From positions 1 to 37,678 of IMG/VR virus record IMGVR_UViG_3300046522_000517: DNA of 37,678 nucleotides; one strand, written 5' to 3'. The translations under genes and the position numbers were made by a program. This document shows positions 14,233-23,744 of the stretch, one piece after another; within the stretch, counting starts at the first letter, position 1, and each line of letters opens with the position of its first letter. Origin of the DNA: a virus. The notes below the pieces were generated by a model. That model saw only the letters and a list, made by a program, of their open reading frames with translations. It was not told the DNA's origin and ran no database searches.

Positions 14233-14765
14233 GCCAGCACCCGCTTGGCAACGGCGAAGAACGCCAGCCGTTCGACCAGGCCGTTCGTGCCGCCATTCAC
14301 GCGCTTTGTCACTGCAACCTGGTCGCCGGCGTCGGCCAGCGTATTCAGGCCGCGCATCAGCCAGAACAGACCCGCGGATCGCACGGCATACTCCGGCGTT
14401 TCCAGCAACTCCGGGTGAGACAGCAGGTCGACGCCCAAGGCATTGCCACAGGCAGCGTAGTTTGCGCGGCCGGTGGTCTGAATCAGGCCGCGGCCGAGAA
14501 AGCGCCGGCCGTCTCCGGGCTGCACGTTGCCCAGATCCTTGCGGCCTTCGTAGCGCTTCTGCTGCTCGGTTGGCCCCCACAGTTCGCGCAAGAAGCGCAG
14601 TTGCGCGGTTTCGTGCGCGACTTGCGACAGGAACGAGGCCTGCCGTGCTGGCGTGTTGATGCCGTAGGTCGGCATCCACTGGTTCAGCGGCACCAGGAAC
14701 GCAGCGGCGCGCTCGCGGCCCGCCGCCGGCATGATCGTCATCAGCTGTTCGAGCGCGAGCGTCAC
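14229..14765 (-). CDS. GH19-type endolysin
   Basis: The 178-residue protein matches phage glycoside-hydrolase-19 (chitinase-like) lysozymes: LNQWMPTYGINTPARQASFLSQVAHETAQL, with catalytic Glu52 in AHETA, then RYEGRKDLGNVQPGDGRRFLGRGLIQTTGRANY (the conserved GRG.IQ.TGR.NY block) and a C-terminal helical piece ending VTKRVNGGTNGLVER. It cleaves peptidoglycan glycan strands at the end of the lytic cycle. The GTG start at 14765 overlaps the holin stop, and its own stop overlaps the Rz start. No signal peptide or SAR domain, so it should depend on a holin. Confidence 0.92.
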   Translation of the reverse strand: MTLALEQLMTIMPAAGRERAAAFLVPLNQWMPTYGINTPARQASFLSQVAHETAQLRFLRELWGPTEQQKRYEGRKDLGNVQPGDGRRFLGRGLIQTTGRANYAACGNALGVDLLSHPELLETPEYAVRSAGLFWLMRGLNTLADAGDQVAVTKRVNGGTNGLVERLAFFAVAKRVLA

Positions 14766-15187
14766 AGGACACCTCGCACATCACGTACCACCTCGGCGGC
14801 GTCATGCACGATCTCGCCGAGATCCTTGCCGCGGCGCCGTTCTAGCCACAGCACCAGGCCGCCGAGGATCCACCAGGCCGGCAGCGCGGCAAGCACCAGG
14901 AAGGGCGCGGCCGCCATGAGCAAGCCGACCAGCGGCTCGCCGGCGTATTGCTGGCCGAACTCACGCGCGGATGCGAACAGGCCCGGCCACCAGGAGTGTG
15001 CCCCCATGGCCAGCAGCGGGCCGAAGACGAACGAGCATGCGAAGGAACACGCAAAGCGGCACGCAGCCTCACGCGCCGTGCGCGGCCACATCAGAACGTA
15101 GCCGAGTGCGGTGCCAACAGCTGCCGCGACGACGGCCGCACCGAAAAACTTGATCGCCGCAGCACCGCCGGCAGTTTCGAAACTCAT
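14762..15187 (-). CDS. Holin-like membrane protein
   Basis: The 141-residue product (from ATG 15187; an ATG at 15202 would add five residues and has no ribosome site) has about three transmembrane stretches: ~12-34 (FFGAAVVAAAVGTALGYVL), ~44-64 (CRFACSFACSFVFGPLLAMG) and ~84-115 (LVGLLMAAAPFLVLAALPAWWILGGLVLW). A charged C-terminal tail follows (ERRRGKDLGEIVHDAAEVVRDVR). Position directly before the endolysin, size and topology support a holin that permeabilises the inner membrane; no family signature is certain. Coupled to endolysin by GTGA overlap. Confidence 0.75.
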   Translation of the reverse strand: MSFETAGGAAAIKFFGAAVVAAAVGTALGYVLMWPRTAREAACRFACSFACSFVFGPLLAMGAHSWWPGLFASAREFGQQYAGEPLVGLLMAAAPFLVLAALPAWWILGGLVLWLERRRGKDLGEIVHDAAEVVRDVRGVL

Positions 15188-15220
15188 TGGTGGAGCTTTC
15201 ATATTGAAAAAGAAAAGAAA

Positions 15221-15238
15221 AACCCGCCGCAGCGGGTT
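15221..15238 (-). terminator. Intrinsic terminator between fibre cluster and lysis genes
   Basis: On the minus strand AACCCGC-TGCG-GCGGGTT is followed by a pyrimidine run rich in T. It would separate lysis genes from upstream late transcripts unless antitermination acts. A second hairpin (GCGTCC-CGC-GGACGC) lies at 15257-15271. Confidence 0.75.
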
Positions 15239-15281
15239 GGATTTGCGTGAGTCTCGCGTCCGCGGGACGCAAACTGATGCG

Positions 15282-15524
15282 TTAGTGAGGAGCCTGGACT
15301 GGATCTCCCTCTTCCGGCACTGAGTTCGGATCGGGCTCCGGTACTACCTGCGCCGCCAGCCAGTCCGGATTCACCTGCCACCAGCCGGCGAAGCACAGCT
15401 CGGCGAACCATTCGGTCGCCACGATCGTGTTACCGACACTGCCATCGTCATCGAGAATGTCAACGTTCTTGATTGCGGTGTTGTCGAACGTGTTGCCAAA
15501 ATCTCCGATCACAGGATTACGCAT
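15282..15524 (-). CDS. Small acidic protein after the tail fibre
   Basis: The 80-residue ORF (MRNPVIGDFGNTFDNTAIKNVDILDDDGSVGNTIVATEWFAELCFAGWWQV...) ends in a Pro/Glu-rich tail (VVPEPDPNSVPEEGDPVQAPH). It starts 12 bp after the fibre gene stop. Small proteins directly after fibre genes are often fibre chaperones or attachment partners; no family is recognised. The composition, rich in Asp and Trp, is clearly coding-like. Confidence 0.65.
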   Translation of the reverse strand: MRNPVIGDFGNTFDNTAIKNVDILDDDGSVGNTIVATEWFAELCFAGWWQVNPDWLAAQVVPEPDPNSVPEEGDPVQAPH

Positions 15525-15536
15525 TGCTGACCTCCA

Positions 15537-17555
15537 TCAGAATTCAATCCAGACTGCGCCAGCGCTGCCGGCACCGCCATTCATTACTTGTGAAACGGTT
15601 GATCCAACGACATTCGTGCACCCGCCTGCGCCACCACCAAAATCGCCCCCCGTGCCCGCATAGCCGGTTTGCCCCGATGTGGAAGCCCTGCCACCGCCAC
15701 CGGCAAACATACCTCCGGCGGCAGCACTCACCCCATAGAAACCCGCCATACCGCCACCGGGATACCCTGGCCCACTAGCAGAGTCCGATTGAGCCGGAAA
15801 CTTGCCGCTACCAGTTGCGGCATCGAGATCATTGGCCACGGTAGCGACAGTCCCTCCAGGCGCGCCGTACACGTTGATACCCACATGGCTCGAGTCGTTG
15901 TCGACACCACTGACCGCATCCGATGCGGCTCCCGCCGAACCGCCGCCGCAGGTATAAGTGTTTTCAGTGGCGGATAGGCTCGTGGTCGCATTCCCACCCC
16001 TGCCGCCCACACCTGCGCCACCAGAAGCCACACAAATGTTGTTGAGATGTGAATCAGGGCAAATAGCCGAGCCACCGTTAAAACCAGCGCCGCGCAATCC
16101 TACTGCGCCGCCACCGCTGGCAACGGCGCTGCGGTAAGAGCCAGTACGTGCCGCGCCGCCATCACCGCCCTTGACATTCATGTCTCCACCGTAAGCCGTG
16201 CCACCAATGCCGCCCGCAACAGTTGTGCTGGCGGCCACGGTAGCCCGACCACCGCCACCGCCGTTTGCTCCCATGGCCGAGATGCCGGTGCCAGTAAAAG
16301 ATGAGCCGCTGCCATCGTTACCGTTGACAGCCTTGTTCGAATCCGTTGCCTGCACCAATACGCCACCAGCACCTACCATGACGACATACGGCTGCCCGGC
16401 CACCAGGAAACGCATACCGCTGGCGAAACCGCCAGCGCCCGACCCAGACGCCCCAGCAATGCCCGTTCCCACGTTGCCGGCCGTCGCAGCACCACCGCTG
16501 CCGGAACCGCCCACGACGGTTACTTTGTGCCAGCCAGTTTTCGTCGGGGTGAACACACCAGACGACGTAAAGCGCCGCAGATTGTGCAATGCCCCCAGGT
16601 TGTGCAGGGTCGGTGTGCCATCGGCTTTGCGGATCGTCACATGGAAAAGCGTGGTCGTCTCCGCGCGCACGTCCAACTCATCGCCTGGCGCACATGTATA
16701 GCTTGAGCCGGACGCCAGCCCCTTCACTTTCAGGTTTGCGCTTGCCGTGATCGGAAACGTGCCCGTTGCCAGCAATGTGACTTGTGCGCCAGCCTGCGGT
16801 GCCGCGGCAAGCCCGGTAATGGCCGCGGTGCCGATCATGGGCACGAAATTGCCGCCGGCGGACCATACGTCCGGCGTGGTCGCGCTTGGCACGTCGTTGC
16901 CCTTCTTCTGCCATAGCGCGCCTTCGAGCGGGCCACCGGTTACGCCACCAGTAGGCCCTTGCACACCATCTTCGCCGCTCAACGTGAGCGACCAGTTCGC
17001 CACTGTATTGCCGCCGGCTGTGGGACTCACACGCGACACAGCCAGCGTCAGCGACGAACTGGCGCCGTTGCTCACGTAGGCCGACACTGTGCCGACCATC
17101 CACTGCGCGGCATTTGCCGGGTTGGCTGCTTTGAGCGTCTGGTTTTGGCCAAAGCCTTTCCCAGCCAAGCCGGCGCCCAAGAACGTTTTGTTGCCGACAC
17201 CGATCGCGAGTAATGTCGTGCTGGCCGCCTTGAGCGCGTCGACGTAGCCGGCTGCAGCATCACGTGCCGTCTCGGCTGCGGTTTTGGCAGCCTCAGCGGC
17301 GGTCTTGAAGCCCTCAGCCGCGTTGCGATGTACGAGCGCTTGGCCAGCGCTACCGTCGGCATCGGAAGCACTGCCGGCCGCCGCCTGCGCACTTTCTGCA
17401 GATGCCTCGGCGTTGGCTGCCGTTTCCGCATTGGCGGTGTTCTGTTGCTGGATCATTTTCGGCAGTGCCGCGATCAGTGCATCCGCCGCAGGGTCAAAGT
17501 TGTCGGGATCATTCGTGCTGGGCCCCGGCGGCAGCGCGTCAATTACCGTTGTCAC
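15537..17555 (-). CDS. Polyglycine-rich tail fibre / receptor-binding protein
   Basis: The 672-residue protein begins with a GTG (overlap GTGA with the previous gene). Residues ~35-120 are an Ala-rich coiled coil (NAEASAESAQAAAGSASD...AAEAAKTAAETARDAAAG) typical of trimeric tail-fibre stalks. A middle region holds beta domains (VGNKTFLGAGLAGKGFG, NLGALHNLRRFTSSGVFTPTKTGWHKVTVVGG). From about residue 350 the chain has many Gly-rich runs (GGGGGRAT, GGAGVGGRGGN, GGGGRAS, GGGAGG) interleaved with loops, ending AGSAGAVWIEF. That suits a polyglycine-II sandwich adhesin as in some phage tip proteins, which would bind the host receptor and vary in the loops. It is the last gene of the tail cluster. 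Confidence 0.82.
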   Translation of the reverse strand: MTTVIDALPPGPSTNDPDNFDPAADALIAALPKMIQQQNTANAETAANAEASAESAQAAAGSASDADGSAGQALVHRNAAEGFKTAAEAAKTAAETARDAAAGYVDALKAASTTLLAIGVGNKTFLGAGLAGKGFGQNQTLKAANPANAAQWMVGTVSAYVSNGASSSLTLAVSRVSPTAGGNTVANWSLTLSGEDGVQGPTGGVTGGPLEGALWQKKGNDVPSATTPDVWSAGGNFVPMIGTAAITGLAAAPQAGAQVTLLATGTFPITASANLKVKGLASGSSYTCAPGDELDVRAETTTLFHVTIRKADGTPTLHNLGALHNLRRFTSSGVFTPTKTGWHKVTVVGGSGSGGAATAGNVGTGIAGASGSGAGGFASGMRFLVAGQPYVVMVGAGGVLVQATDSNKAVNGNDGSGSSFTGTGISAMGANGGGGGRATVAASTTVAGGIGGTAYGGDMNVKGGDGGAARTGSYRSAVASGGGAVGLRGAGFNGGSAICPDSHLNNICVASGGAGVGGRGGNATTSLSATENTYTCGGGSAGAASDAVSGVDNDSSHVGINVYGAPGGTVATVANDLDAATGSGKFPAQSDSASGPGYPGGGMAGFYGVSAAAGGMFAGGGGRASTSGQTGYAGTGGDFGGGAGGCTNVVGSTVSQVMNGGAGSAGAVWIEF

Positions 17556-18607
17556 ATTTCCTCCACTTCCAAATTGATGATGCCGTGATTTGCGCCCTGC
17601 AAATTCAGGCTGAATTCCTTGTGCACGCCGTATACGAAAAGCGGGTCAAAATAGTCGAGCGTGAAATCGTCCAGGCCAGACCAGACCGCCGGCCGGCCGT
17701 TGAGCTTCTCGCGCAGCGTGATGAGCCGCTTGGTCAGGCCCTTGTCAAACCACACTTGGCCAGAAACCTTGGGCACGGAACGCCGGGGCTTGAGCTCGAT
17801 GTTCCCGAACGTATCGCGGGCAACGATCGAAAAGTTCAGGTGATCTGACGTGGCCTGGTACTGCATGTCGCCGATGTACACCGCGTTGCCAACCAGGATC
17901 CCGCCGACTTTGCGCAGGCCTTTCGCCTTGCGCACAGTGACGGTGATGCGGGCATTGCGGTACTGCGGCAGATTGAAGAACTGCACGCTCTCGCGGTAGC
18001 CGAACTCACCAAAGAAGTAATCGCGCCAGCCGTACGACTTGCGGGTGCTGAGCAGCACCGTGACTGCATACACTTCCTCGCCAGCGACCGTAACGCGGAT
18101 GCTCACGGATGTTGCATCCAGGCCTACCACGGCGATCGACGACACACGTTGCCCGGGCTCGATCGACTGCACAACATCTACCGGCGCCACGGTCTGCGTA
18201 TTGCGCAACTGGTCGAACGACGCCCAGCGATTTGTCACGGCCACCTTCAGCCAGGCCGTGCCCGACGTGAGCGACTGGCCAGTGTTCGCATCCATCTGCG
18301 ACTCGTACACGAGATGCGCACCGGGATCGATGACACGATGCCCTTTTGCGTATGTGGTAGCTGCGGAATAGACCGCGTACGTGCTGCCGATGTTTTGCCA
18401 CCAGGCCGGGCTGCTCGCCGGCGCATGCCCTGCATTGTTCGCCAGGAGCGATCGATACAGGACCAGCTCCTGGCCAACATCGCCCACGTACACAAGTGCG
18501 GCGAGCGGATAGCTGGCCGCGGCGTTGTATATCGCCGGCGCCACCTCGACAACTGAACTTTCCACCAGCATCGCGTTCGTGATTTCGATCGGCGGAATTA
18601 CTCTCAT
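17552..18607 (-). CDS. Tail tip protein after tape measure
   Basis: The 351-residue protein (MRVIPPIEITNAMLVESSVVEVAPAIYNAAASYPLAALVYVG...) starts in an ATGA overlap with the tape-measure gene. The N-terminal half contains two short repeats reminding of carbohydrate-binding modules (ELVLYRSLLANNAGHAPASSPAWWQNIGSTYAVYSAATTYAKGHRVI, with AWW and TAWL as hydrophobic blocks). The C-terminal half is beta-rich. It follows the tape measure, where distal tail/hub proteins lie; this may be a baseplate or attachment component. I do not recognise a named family. Confidence 0.68.
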   Translation of the reverse strand: MRVIPPIEITNAMLVESSVVEVAPAIYNAAASYPLAALVYVGDVGQELVLYRSLLANNAGHAPASSPAWWQNIGSTYAVYSAATTYAKGHRVIDPGAHLVYESQMDANTGQSLTSGTAWLKVAVTNRWASFDQLRNTQTVAPVDVVQSIEPGQRVSSIAVVGLDATSVSIRVTVAGEEVYAVTVLLSTRKSYGWRDYFFGEFGYRESVQFFNLPQYRNARITVTVRKAKGLRKVGGILVGNAVYIGDMQYQATSDHLNFSIVARDTFGNIELKPRRSVPKVSGQVWFDKGLTKRLITLREKLNGRPAVWSGLDDFTLDYFDPLFVYGVHKEFSLNLQGANHGIINLEVEEM

Positions 18608-21600
18608 GCCTCCTCCATATGGTCTTTCGTAATGAAGCTGTCGCCGTCGCGTGACACGCGGCGAAGCACCCGCGCACCGGTCGCCGTGTTGTCCGCAGTT
18701 TCCCGCAGTGGCGTGCGCAGACTCTCCACCTCCTTTCGGAGCAGCCGCACCTCGTCGACCAGTGCGCTGTTGTCACCGCCGCCGCGCAGCATCGCGGCCG
18801 TCTGGCTCGCATTCCAGATCCTTGCAGGTCCGGTTGCCTCCAGCTCCATGCCGCGTTCGCCAACGACACGCAGGCCGCCGGCATGATCACCGCCCGTGGC
18901 ATACCCCGGAACGCCCCGCTCCTTCAGCCACTGTTCCCAGGTGCCGTTTTTCTTCGCCTCCAGTTCGGGAGCGGCAGCTTTCAGGAAGTCCGCCATCTCG
19001 CTTGCATCCACGCTGCTCCCGTAGGCACTCGTCCAGAACGCGAGGCCATCAGCATCGGCCTCGCGACCAAGTGCGGATCGATACATGTCCGACACGGAGA
19101 GATTCGTTTCTCCTGGCGCGGTGGCACTCGGCCCGGCCTTCACGGCGGCCAGCGCAGCAGACAGGGATGCAAGCGCAGCTACGACCGACAGGACGCTGGA
19201 GTTGATGCCGTTTAGCTGGTCGACCTGCTGTTGTGCCTTGGCCGCGATGTCGTCGAGGTAGGCCACATCCGCCTCATATGCACGCTGCGCGATATCTTTC
19301 TGCTTCTCCAGCGTCGCCAGCATCTGCTGCTGCGCTGTGAGCTGGCTGTCGGTCAGGTCGCCCAGGGCAGAGATATCATTCGCGGTGCGGTACAGGTCAC
19401 GCTGATAGTCCAGGTACGAGGAGAACTGCGACGATGCATCCGACTTGACCGTGTTGAGAGCCCCCTCGAGGTCGGCGGCCTTGGGCAACGGACCGCCGGC
19501 CCTCGCAATCGCCAGTGCTGCGGCGATCTTGGCCTGCGCCTGTGCTCGCTGGACAGCAGCCTGGCCAGCATCGACCATACTGTCCAAGGCACCTCGCAAC
19601 GAGCTGGACAGCGATGTCAGGTCGCTGATGGCCGTACCGACGCCATCGATGCGCTCTTCCAGCGCATCCATCGAATCCTGATACGCTTTGGCCAGTACGT
19701 CCTTCTCGCCCTGCACCGCCGCTTGTACAGCAGCCAGAGCGTCCGAGACTTTGGTTTTAAGCGCCGTACTCACGCTTTCGATTGCCGCAGCAGCAGCTTC
19801 GGCTGCAGCTTTCTCGTCCTGCAACGCATAGATCCGCTGCTGCTGCGGCCGCAGCGCTTCGTCCAGCGCCGCCAGCTCGAGTTCCCGCTGGTGCGCCAGC
19901 TGCTCTGCCGCCGTGTGGGTCAGATTGAATAGGGACAGATCCAGTCCCGCCTGCTTTTCGCGCAACGCATTCGCTTTGGTCTGCGCCTGCACCTGGTCGA
20001 ACAGCGCGCGGTTGCTCTCGTCGAGCGCCGCGCGCTGCCTGGCCAGGAGATCGACCGAAGACATGGTCAGCTGGTCGAGCTGTTGCTGCAGCCCGGCACG
20101 CTCGTCCGCGGTTGCGTTCGCCTGCGTTGCCGCCTGCACCTGGTCGAATAACGCACGGTTGCTGTCGTCAAGCGCGGCGCGCTGTTTCGCCAACAGCTGG
20201 GCGGACGTCATCGTCGCCTCGTCCAGCTGGTCCTGCAGGTTCTTCCGCTCGTCGGCGATCTCCTGCTCGGACTTCGAGAGATCTTCGGTTGCGGCATGGG
20301 TCTGCGCGAACGCCTCCTCCAGGCGCATCAGGCCAGCGTACTGCTGCGCGCCAGCTTCGGTTGCCAGCGCGCCCGAATTGACCAGGCCCATCACGGCATC
20401 CTTGAACTGGTCCCGCGTGGAAATGCCCTGCAGACCCATGGCCGCCAGCTGCTCGGTGACATACTTCTGCACCGGCGCCAGGCGCTCCGCTTCCGTCAGG
20501 AAGTTGTCGGCGAACGAACTGGTCTGGCTCGACAGCTCGTCAATGCCGCCGACCAGGTCGATCAGCCGCTCGCGCGCCGCGATACTGTCGATGCCGACCG
20601 CACCGAACGTGCCGCCGAGCGACGCCATGACGGAGTCGACGTTGGCATAATCGCTGGCTACTCGCGTCAGCGTCTCGAAGTAGCCCTCCCCTACCTTCTG
20701 GAACTGGTCCAGCCCGCTGACGCCGAATTTCGCCATGTCGTCGCCGAGCTTGGAAAACACTGCCTCGAGTGCTTCCTGGATTTCATCACCCGTCATCCCC
20801 TTGAGCGAGATCTTGCCGATGTCGATGACGAAGCTGTTGAGCCGCTTCGTGAAATCATCGCCACCAACACCGAGCAGCTTGCCAGCCTCGCCCACAGCAC
20901 CGGCCAGACCGGCGATCACCTTCGCGAACTGGTCGTTTGCTTCGGTGCCCAGCGAGGACAGCTGCGTGGCGTACTTGTCACTGTGGAACCAGCCACCGTC
21001 TTTTTTCGTGTCGGTGTACTGGCTCGCGCTCACGCCCCCGGCCATGGCTGCATCCAGCGTCGTGCGGCCGATCGTGACGCCCGTATCGAGCGTCGACACC
21101 TTGCCGCCAAAGATCGAACCGATCAGCTTCCCGACCGCGCCACCGGTGAGCTTTTCACCGATCGATGCAAACCCCTGGTACTTATTGAATGACTCCTCGG
21201 TCGATCCGATTTGGTCGGTCGCCAGTTCGCCTGTCAGCCCCGCAGTGCGGACCAGCAGACTTCCCAACCCGGACAGCGACGACTCGATGCTGCGCAGCGA
21301 TGCCAGCATGCCGGCGGTGTAGCTCAGCTCGATATCGCTGTTGTCTGCAACCAGTTCCAGCGAGCGCGCGATCGAGTCGGATTTGGCCGTCGCATCGCCC
21401 AGTACCGACCCGGTGCCCTGCGCGGCCTGCCGATCCTTCGCCGTCGTGTCGGCGCCACCGCCACCACCAATGCCGCCGATCGCGACGCCCAGGCCGGCCA
21501 CGATGGCTGCCATCGCCGCCATGCGCGGAATGGCCGTGTACGGGTCACCCTCTGCCTGACTCAACACAGCCGAGATACCCTTCGGCACCAGCTCGGCCAT

Positions 21601-23700
21601 GGTCTGCACCAGCTCTGCGGCGTGGAACACTTTCGACACCGCCATCAGCGCCTGATAGCCCTTGCTCTGCTCACCGAAGAAGCCGGCCGCGGCGCCGGCC
21701 ATGTCGCCATAGCCGGCGAGCTGGTTCTTGGTTTCTTTTTCGTTGAGCTGGGCCAGCTTGTTCTGGTACTCGATCTCGGTCAACTTGCCGGATTTCAGCG
21801 CGGCCGCGGCATTCTTCCGCTGCTTCTCGATCTCCGCCTGCCGCTTGCCGTAGCCGTCCAGCACGCCAGTCACCTTGGAGATCGCCTCGCCGGCGCTGCC
21901 GAAGGCTTCCTTCAGCGATTCGCCGAACGTTTGCGCCTTGGCCGGGTCGAGGAACGCATTCAGCTCCTCCAAACCCTTTTGCGATGCGTCCAGCCCCTCG
22001 ACCTTAGCCAACGCTTCGGCGCTGCGCTTCTTCGCAGCGATCAGTTTTTCCAGCTCTTCGATCTCGTCGATCGTCATGCCGGTCGACGCGCGCTGCGCGT
22101 ACTGCTCCTCGAGGCGCGCGAGCGTCATCGCCTCGATCTCGGCCTTACTGCGGCCGGTCGTTTCGACCAGGCGCTCGTTCGCTTCTGCCTCAGCCACAGC
22201 CGCCGCGACCTTGTCGCGGCTGGCCTTGGCCAGGTCGTCATACAGCTTTTGTACCTGGACGCCGGCAGCAAGCGACTTCTGCATCGTGTCGACGATCTGC
22301 AGCTGCCCGATCAGGCCAGCTGCCTCCACATCCGTCAGGTGCACAGTGCCCTCGGCACGGCCGCGCTGGATCTTGGCGATCTCCTTTTCCGCATCGCTTA
22401 GCTGGCGGCCAGCAGTGATCTCGGCCTGCAGCAACGCCAGGCGATCCTGTACCGCCTTGTTCAGCGACTCATAATCGCTTTTTTCCTTTTCCGGCTTGTC
22501 TTCGCCGGAGCGGTAATTGAGCGAACGTTTCGGCGCGTCCGCACCGGCACCGTCCGGCTTTTCGGCGCCACGCTCCGCGAGCCGCTTCAGGTACGCCTGC
22601 TCCATCTCGTTGGCAGGCTTGTTCCAGAGATCGGCCAGTTTCTGGTTCGATTCCTCGACAACCTTGTTCCGCTCAGCCAGAGCCTTCGAAATTTCTGCCG
22701 TTGCCGTGGTGCCATCCAGGCGCGCCTTGATCGCGCCGACAGGATTGGCGTATTCCAGTACCGCATTGGCAAGCTTGACGTCTGCAGCGACCGCCTTGAA
22801 CGAGCCGGCCACTGCCGACAACAGCCGCGGAATCAGGATCGCGACATCGACCACGCGTGCCAGACCGACGCCCAGGTCGTCAGCCCAAGTGCCGATATCC
22901 TTCTCGAGCAGGCCATCGGCACCGTTGGCGGTATCGATAAACGCCCCAAGGAGATCATTCACCGCGGGCAGTGCCCCAGTTGTGATATCCGTCGCCAGAC
23001 CAAGCATTTTCGCGCGCAGCTCGCCGGTCTGGTCCTGGAACCGCGCGGCCTGGTCGACCGCCTCCTGCGTGCGCGCCTTGAACTTGTCGACGCTGCCGGC
23101 GGCATCGTTCAGGAACGGCATCAGATCGGCGCCTGACTTCCCCAGTGCATCGGTGACGAGCGCCGCCTTGGCCGCGCCGTCTTCGTAGCCCTGCAGGTTC
23201 TTCGAGATATCGATGAACACTTCGGCGGGGTCACGCAGGTTGCCTGCCGCATCCTTGGCCGAGATCCCCAAGGCCTTGAGCGCCCTGTGCACCTTGCTCG
23301 AATCCTCGTCGGCGGCCGCCATACTTTTGCCAAGCTTCGTGATGGCACTGTCGATCGGCGCGAAGTCTTGGCCGAATGCCTGCCCTACCTGCTGCAGGCG
23401 CGACAACGCCTCAACCGATGCCCCGGTCTTCTGTGCCAGATCATCCAGCGCGGCCAGATCGTCGATCGATCGGCTGACCGCTTGTATTGCGGCGCCGACG
23501 GACACCATCGCTGCCACGGCGCCTACAGCGCTGGTGGCCATGCCCGACAGAAAATCGCGCCCTGCACGCGAGGCATTGTCGAAGTGCTGCTGCGCCCGCT
23601 GAGCGAAATCCAGCGCGCGCTGTTCAGAGCGGTCCAGGCCTTGCGTGTACTCGGCATATTCGAGCGCGAGCCGGACCACCAGGGAGCCGAGTGCGGACAT
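18604..23700 (-). CDS. Tail tape measure protein
   Basis: At 1698 residues this is the largest gene. It starts MSALGSLVVRLALEYAEYTQGLDRSEQRAL, typical of tape-measure N-termini. It has hydrophobic Ala/Gly-rich segments (TAVGAVAAMVSVGAAIQAVSR, AMAAIVAGLGVAIGGIGGGGG), long coiled coils, and at ~residues 1140-1260 a tandem set of three related ~45-residue units with the core LLA.QRAALD.SNRALFDQVQA. Near residue ~1530 is a DUF4214-like block (MYRSALGREADADGLAFW). The C-terminus has GLRVVGERGMELEATGPARIWNA, a common tape-measure end motif. It sets tail length and is ejected with DNA. It lies between GT-type chaperones and tip proteins. Confidence 0.92.
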   Translation of the reverse strand: MSALGSLVVRLALEYAEYTQGLDRSEQRALDFAQRAQQHFDNASRAGRDFLSGMATSAVGAVAAMVSVGAAIQAVSRSIDDLAALDDLAQKTGASVEALSRLQQVGQAFGQDFAPIDSAITKLGKSMAAADEDSSKVHRALKALGISAKDAAGNLRDPAEVFIDISKNLQGYEDGAAKAALVTDALGKSGADLMPFLNDAAGSVDKFKARTQEAVDQAARFQDQTGELRAKMLGLATDITTGALPAVNDLLGAFIDTANGADGLLEKDIGTWADDLGVGLARVVDVAILIPRLLSAVAGSFKAVAADVKLANAVLEYANPVGAIKARLDGTTATAEISKALAERNKVVEESNQKLADLWNKPANEMEQAYLKRLAERGAEKPDGAGADAPKRSLNYRSGEDKPEKEKSDYESLNKAVQDRLALLQAEITAGRQLSDAEKEIAKIQRGRAEGTVHLTDVEAAGLIGQLQIVDTMQKSLAAGVQVQKLYDDLAKASRDKVAAAVAEAEANERLVETTGRSKAEIEAMTLARLEEQYAQRASTGMTIDEIEELEKLIAAKKRSAEALAKVEGLDASQKGLEELNAFLDPAKAQTFGESLKEAFGSAGEAISKVTGVLDGYGKRQAEIEKQRKNAAAALKSGKLTEIEYQNKLAQLNEKETKNQLAGYGDMAGAAAGFFGEQSKGYQALMAVSKVFHAAELVQTMAELVPKGISAVLSQAEGDPYTAIPRMAAMAAIVAGLGVAIGGIGGGGGADTTAKDRQAAQGTGSVLGDATAKSDSIARSLELVADNSDIELSYTAGMLASLRSIESSLSGLGSLLVRTAGLTGELATDQIGSTEESFNKYQGFASIGEKLTGGAVGKLIGSIFGGKVSTLDTGVTIGRTTLDAAMAGGVSASQYTDTKKDGGWFHSDKYATQLSSLGTEANDQFAKVIAGLAGAVGEAGKLLGVGGDDFTKRLNSFVIDIGKISLKGMTGDEIQEALEAVFSKLGDDMAKFGVSGLDQFQKVGEGYFETLTRVASDYANVDSVMASLGGTFGAVGIDSIAARERLIDLVGGIDELSSQTSSFADNFLTEAERLAPVQKYVTEQLAAMGLQGISTRDQFKDAVMGLVNSGALATEAGAQQYAGLMRLEEAFAQTHAATEDLSKSEQEIADERKNLQDQLDEATMTSAQLLAKQRAALDDSNRALFDQVQAATQANATADERAGLQQQLDQLTMSSVDLLARQRAALDESNRALFDQVQAQTKANALREKQAGLDLSLFNLTHTAAEQLAHQRELELAALDEALRPQQQRIYALQDEKAAAEAAAAAIESVSTALKTKVSDALAAVQAAVQGEKDVLAKAYQDSMDALEERIDGVGTAISDLTSLSSSLRGALDSMVDAGQAAVQRAQAQAKIAAALAIARAGGPLPKAADLEGALNTVKSDASSQFSSYLDYQRDLYRTANDISALGDLTDSQLTAQQQMLATLEKQKDIAQRAYEADVAYLDDIAAKAQQQVDQLNGINSSVLSVVAALASLSAALAAVKAGPSATAPGETNLSVSDMYRSALGREADADGLAFWTSAYGSSVDASEMADFLKAAAPELEAKKNGTWEQWLKERGVPGYATGGDHAGGLRVVGERGMELEATGPARIWNASQTAAMLRGGGDNSALVDEVRLLRKEVESLRTPLRETADNTATGARVLRRVSRDGDSFITKDHMEEA

Positions 23701-23744
23701 TCATCACCTTTGAATTGAAACGGGCCAGCTGCTGCCGGCCCGGG

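Noticed and set aside
14100-15101. Rightward 333-codon frame opposite lysis genes
   Set aside because: Mirror of endolysin and holin; arginine/proline-rich with no domain.
21211-22401. Long rightward frames inside the tape-measure gene
   Set aside because: Shadow of GC-rich coding sequence; the opposite strand has clear tape-measure features.
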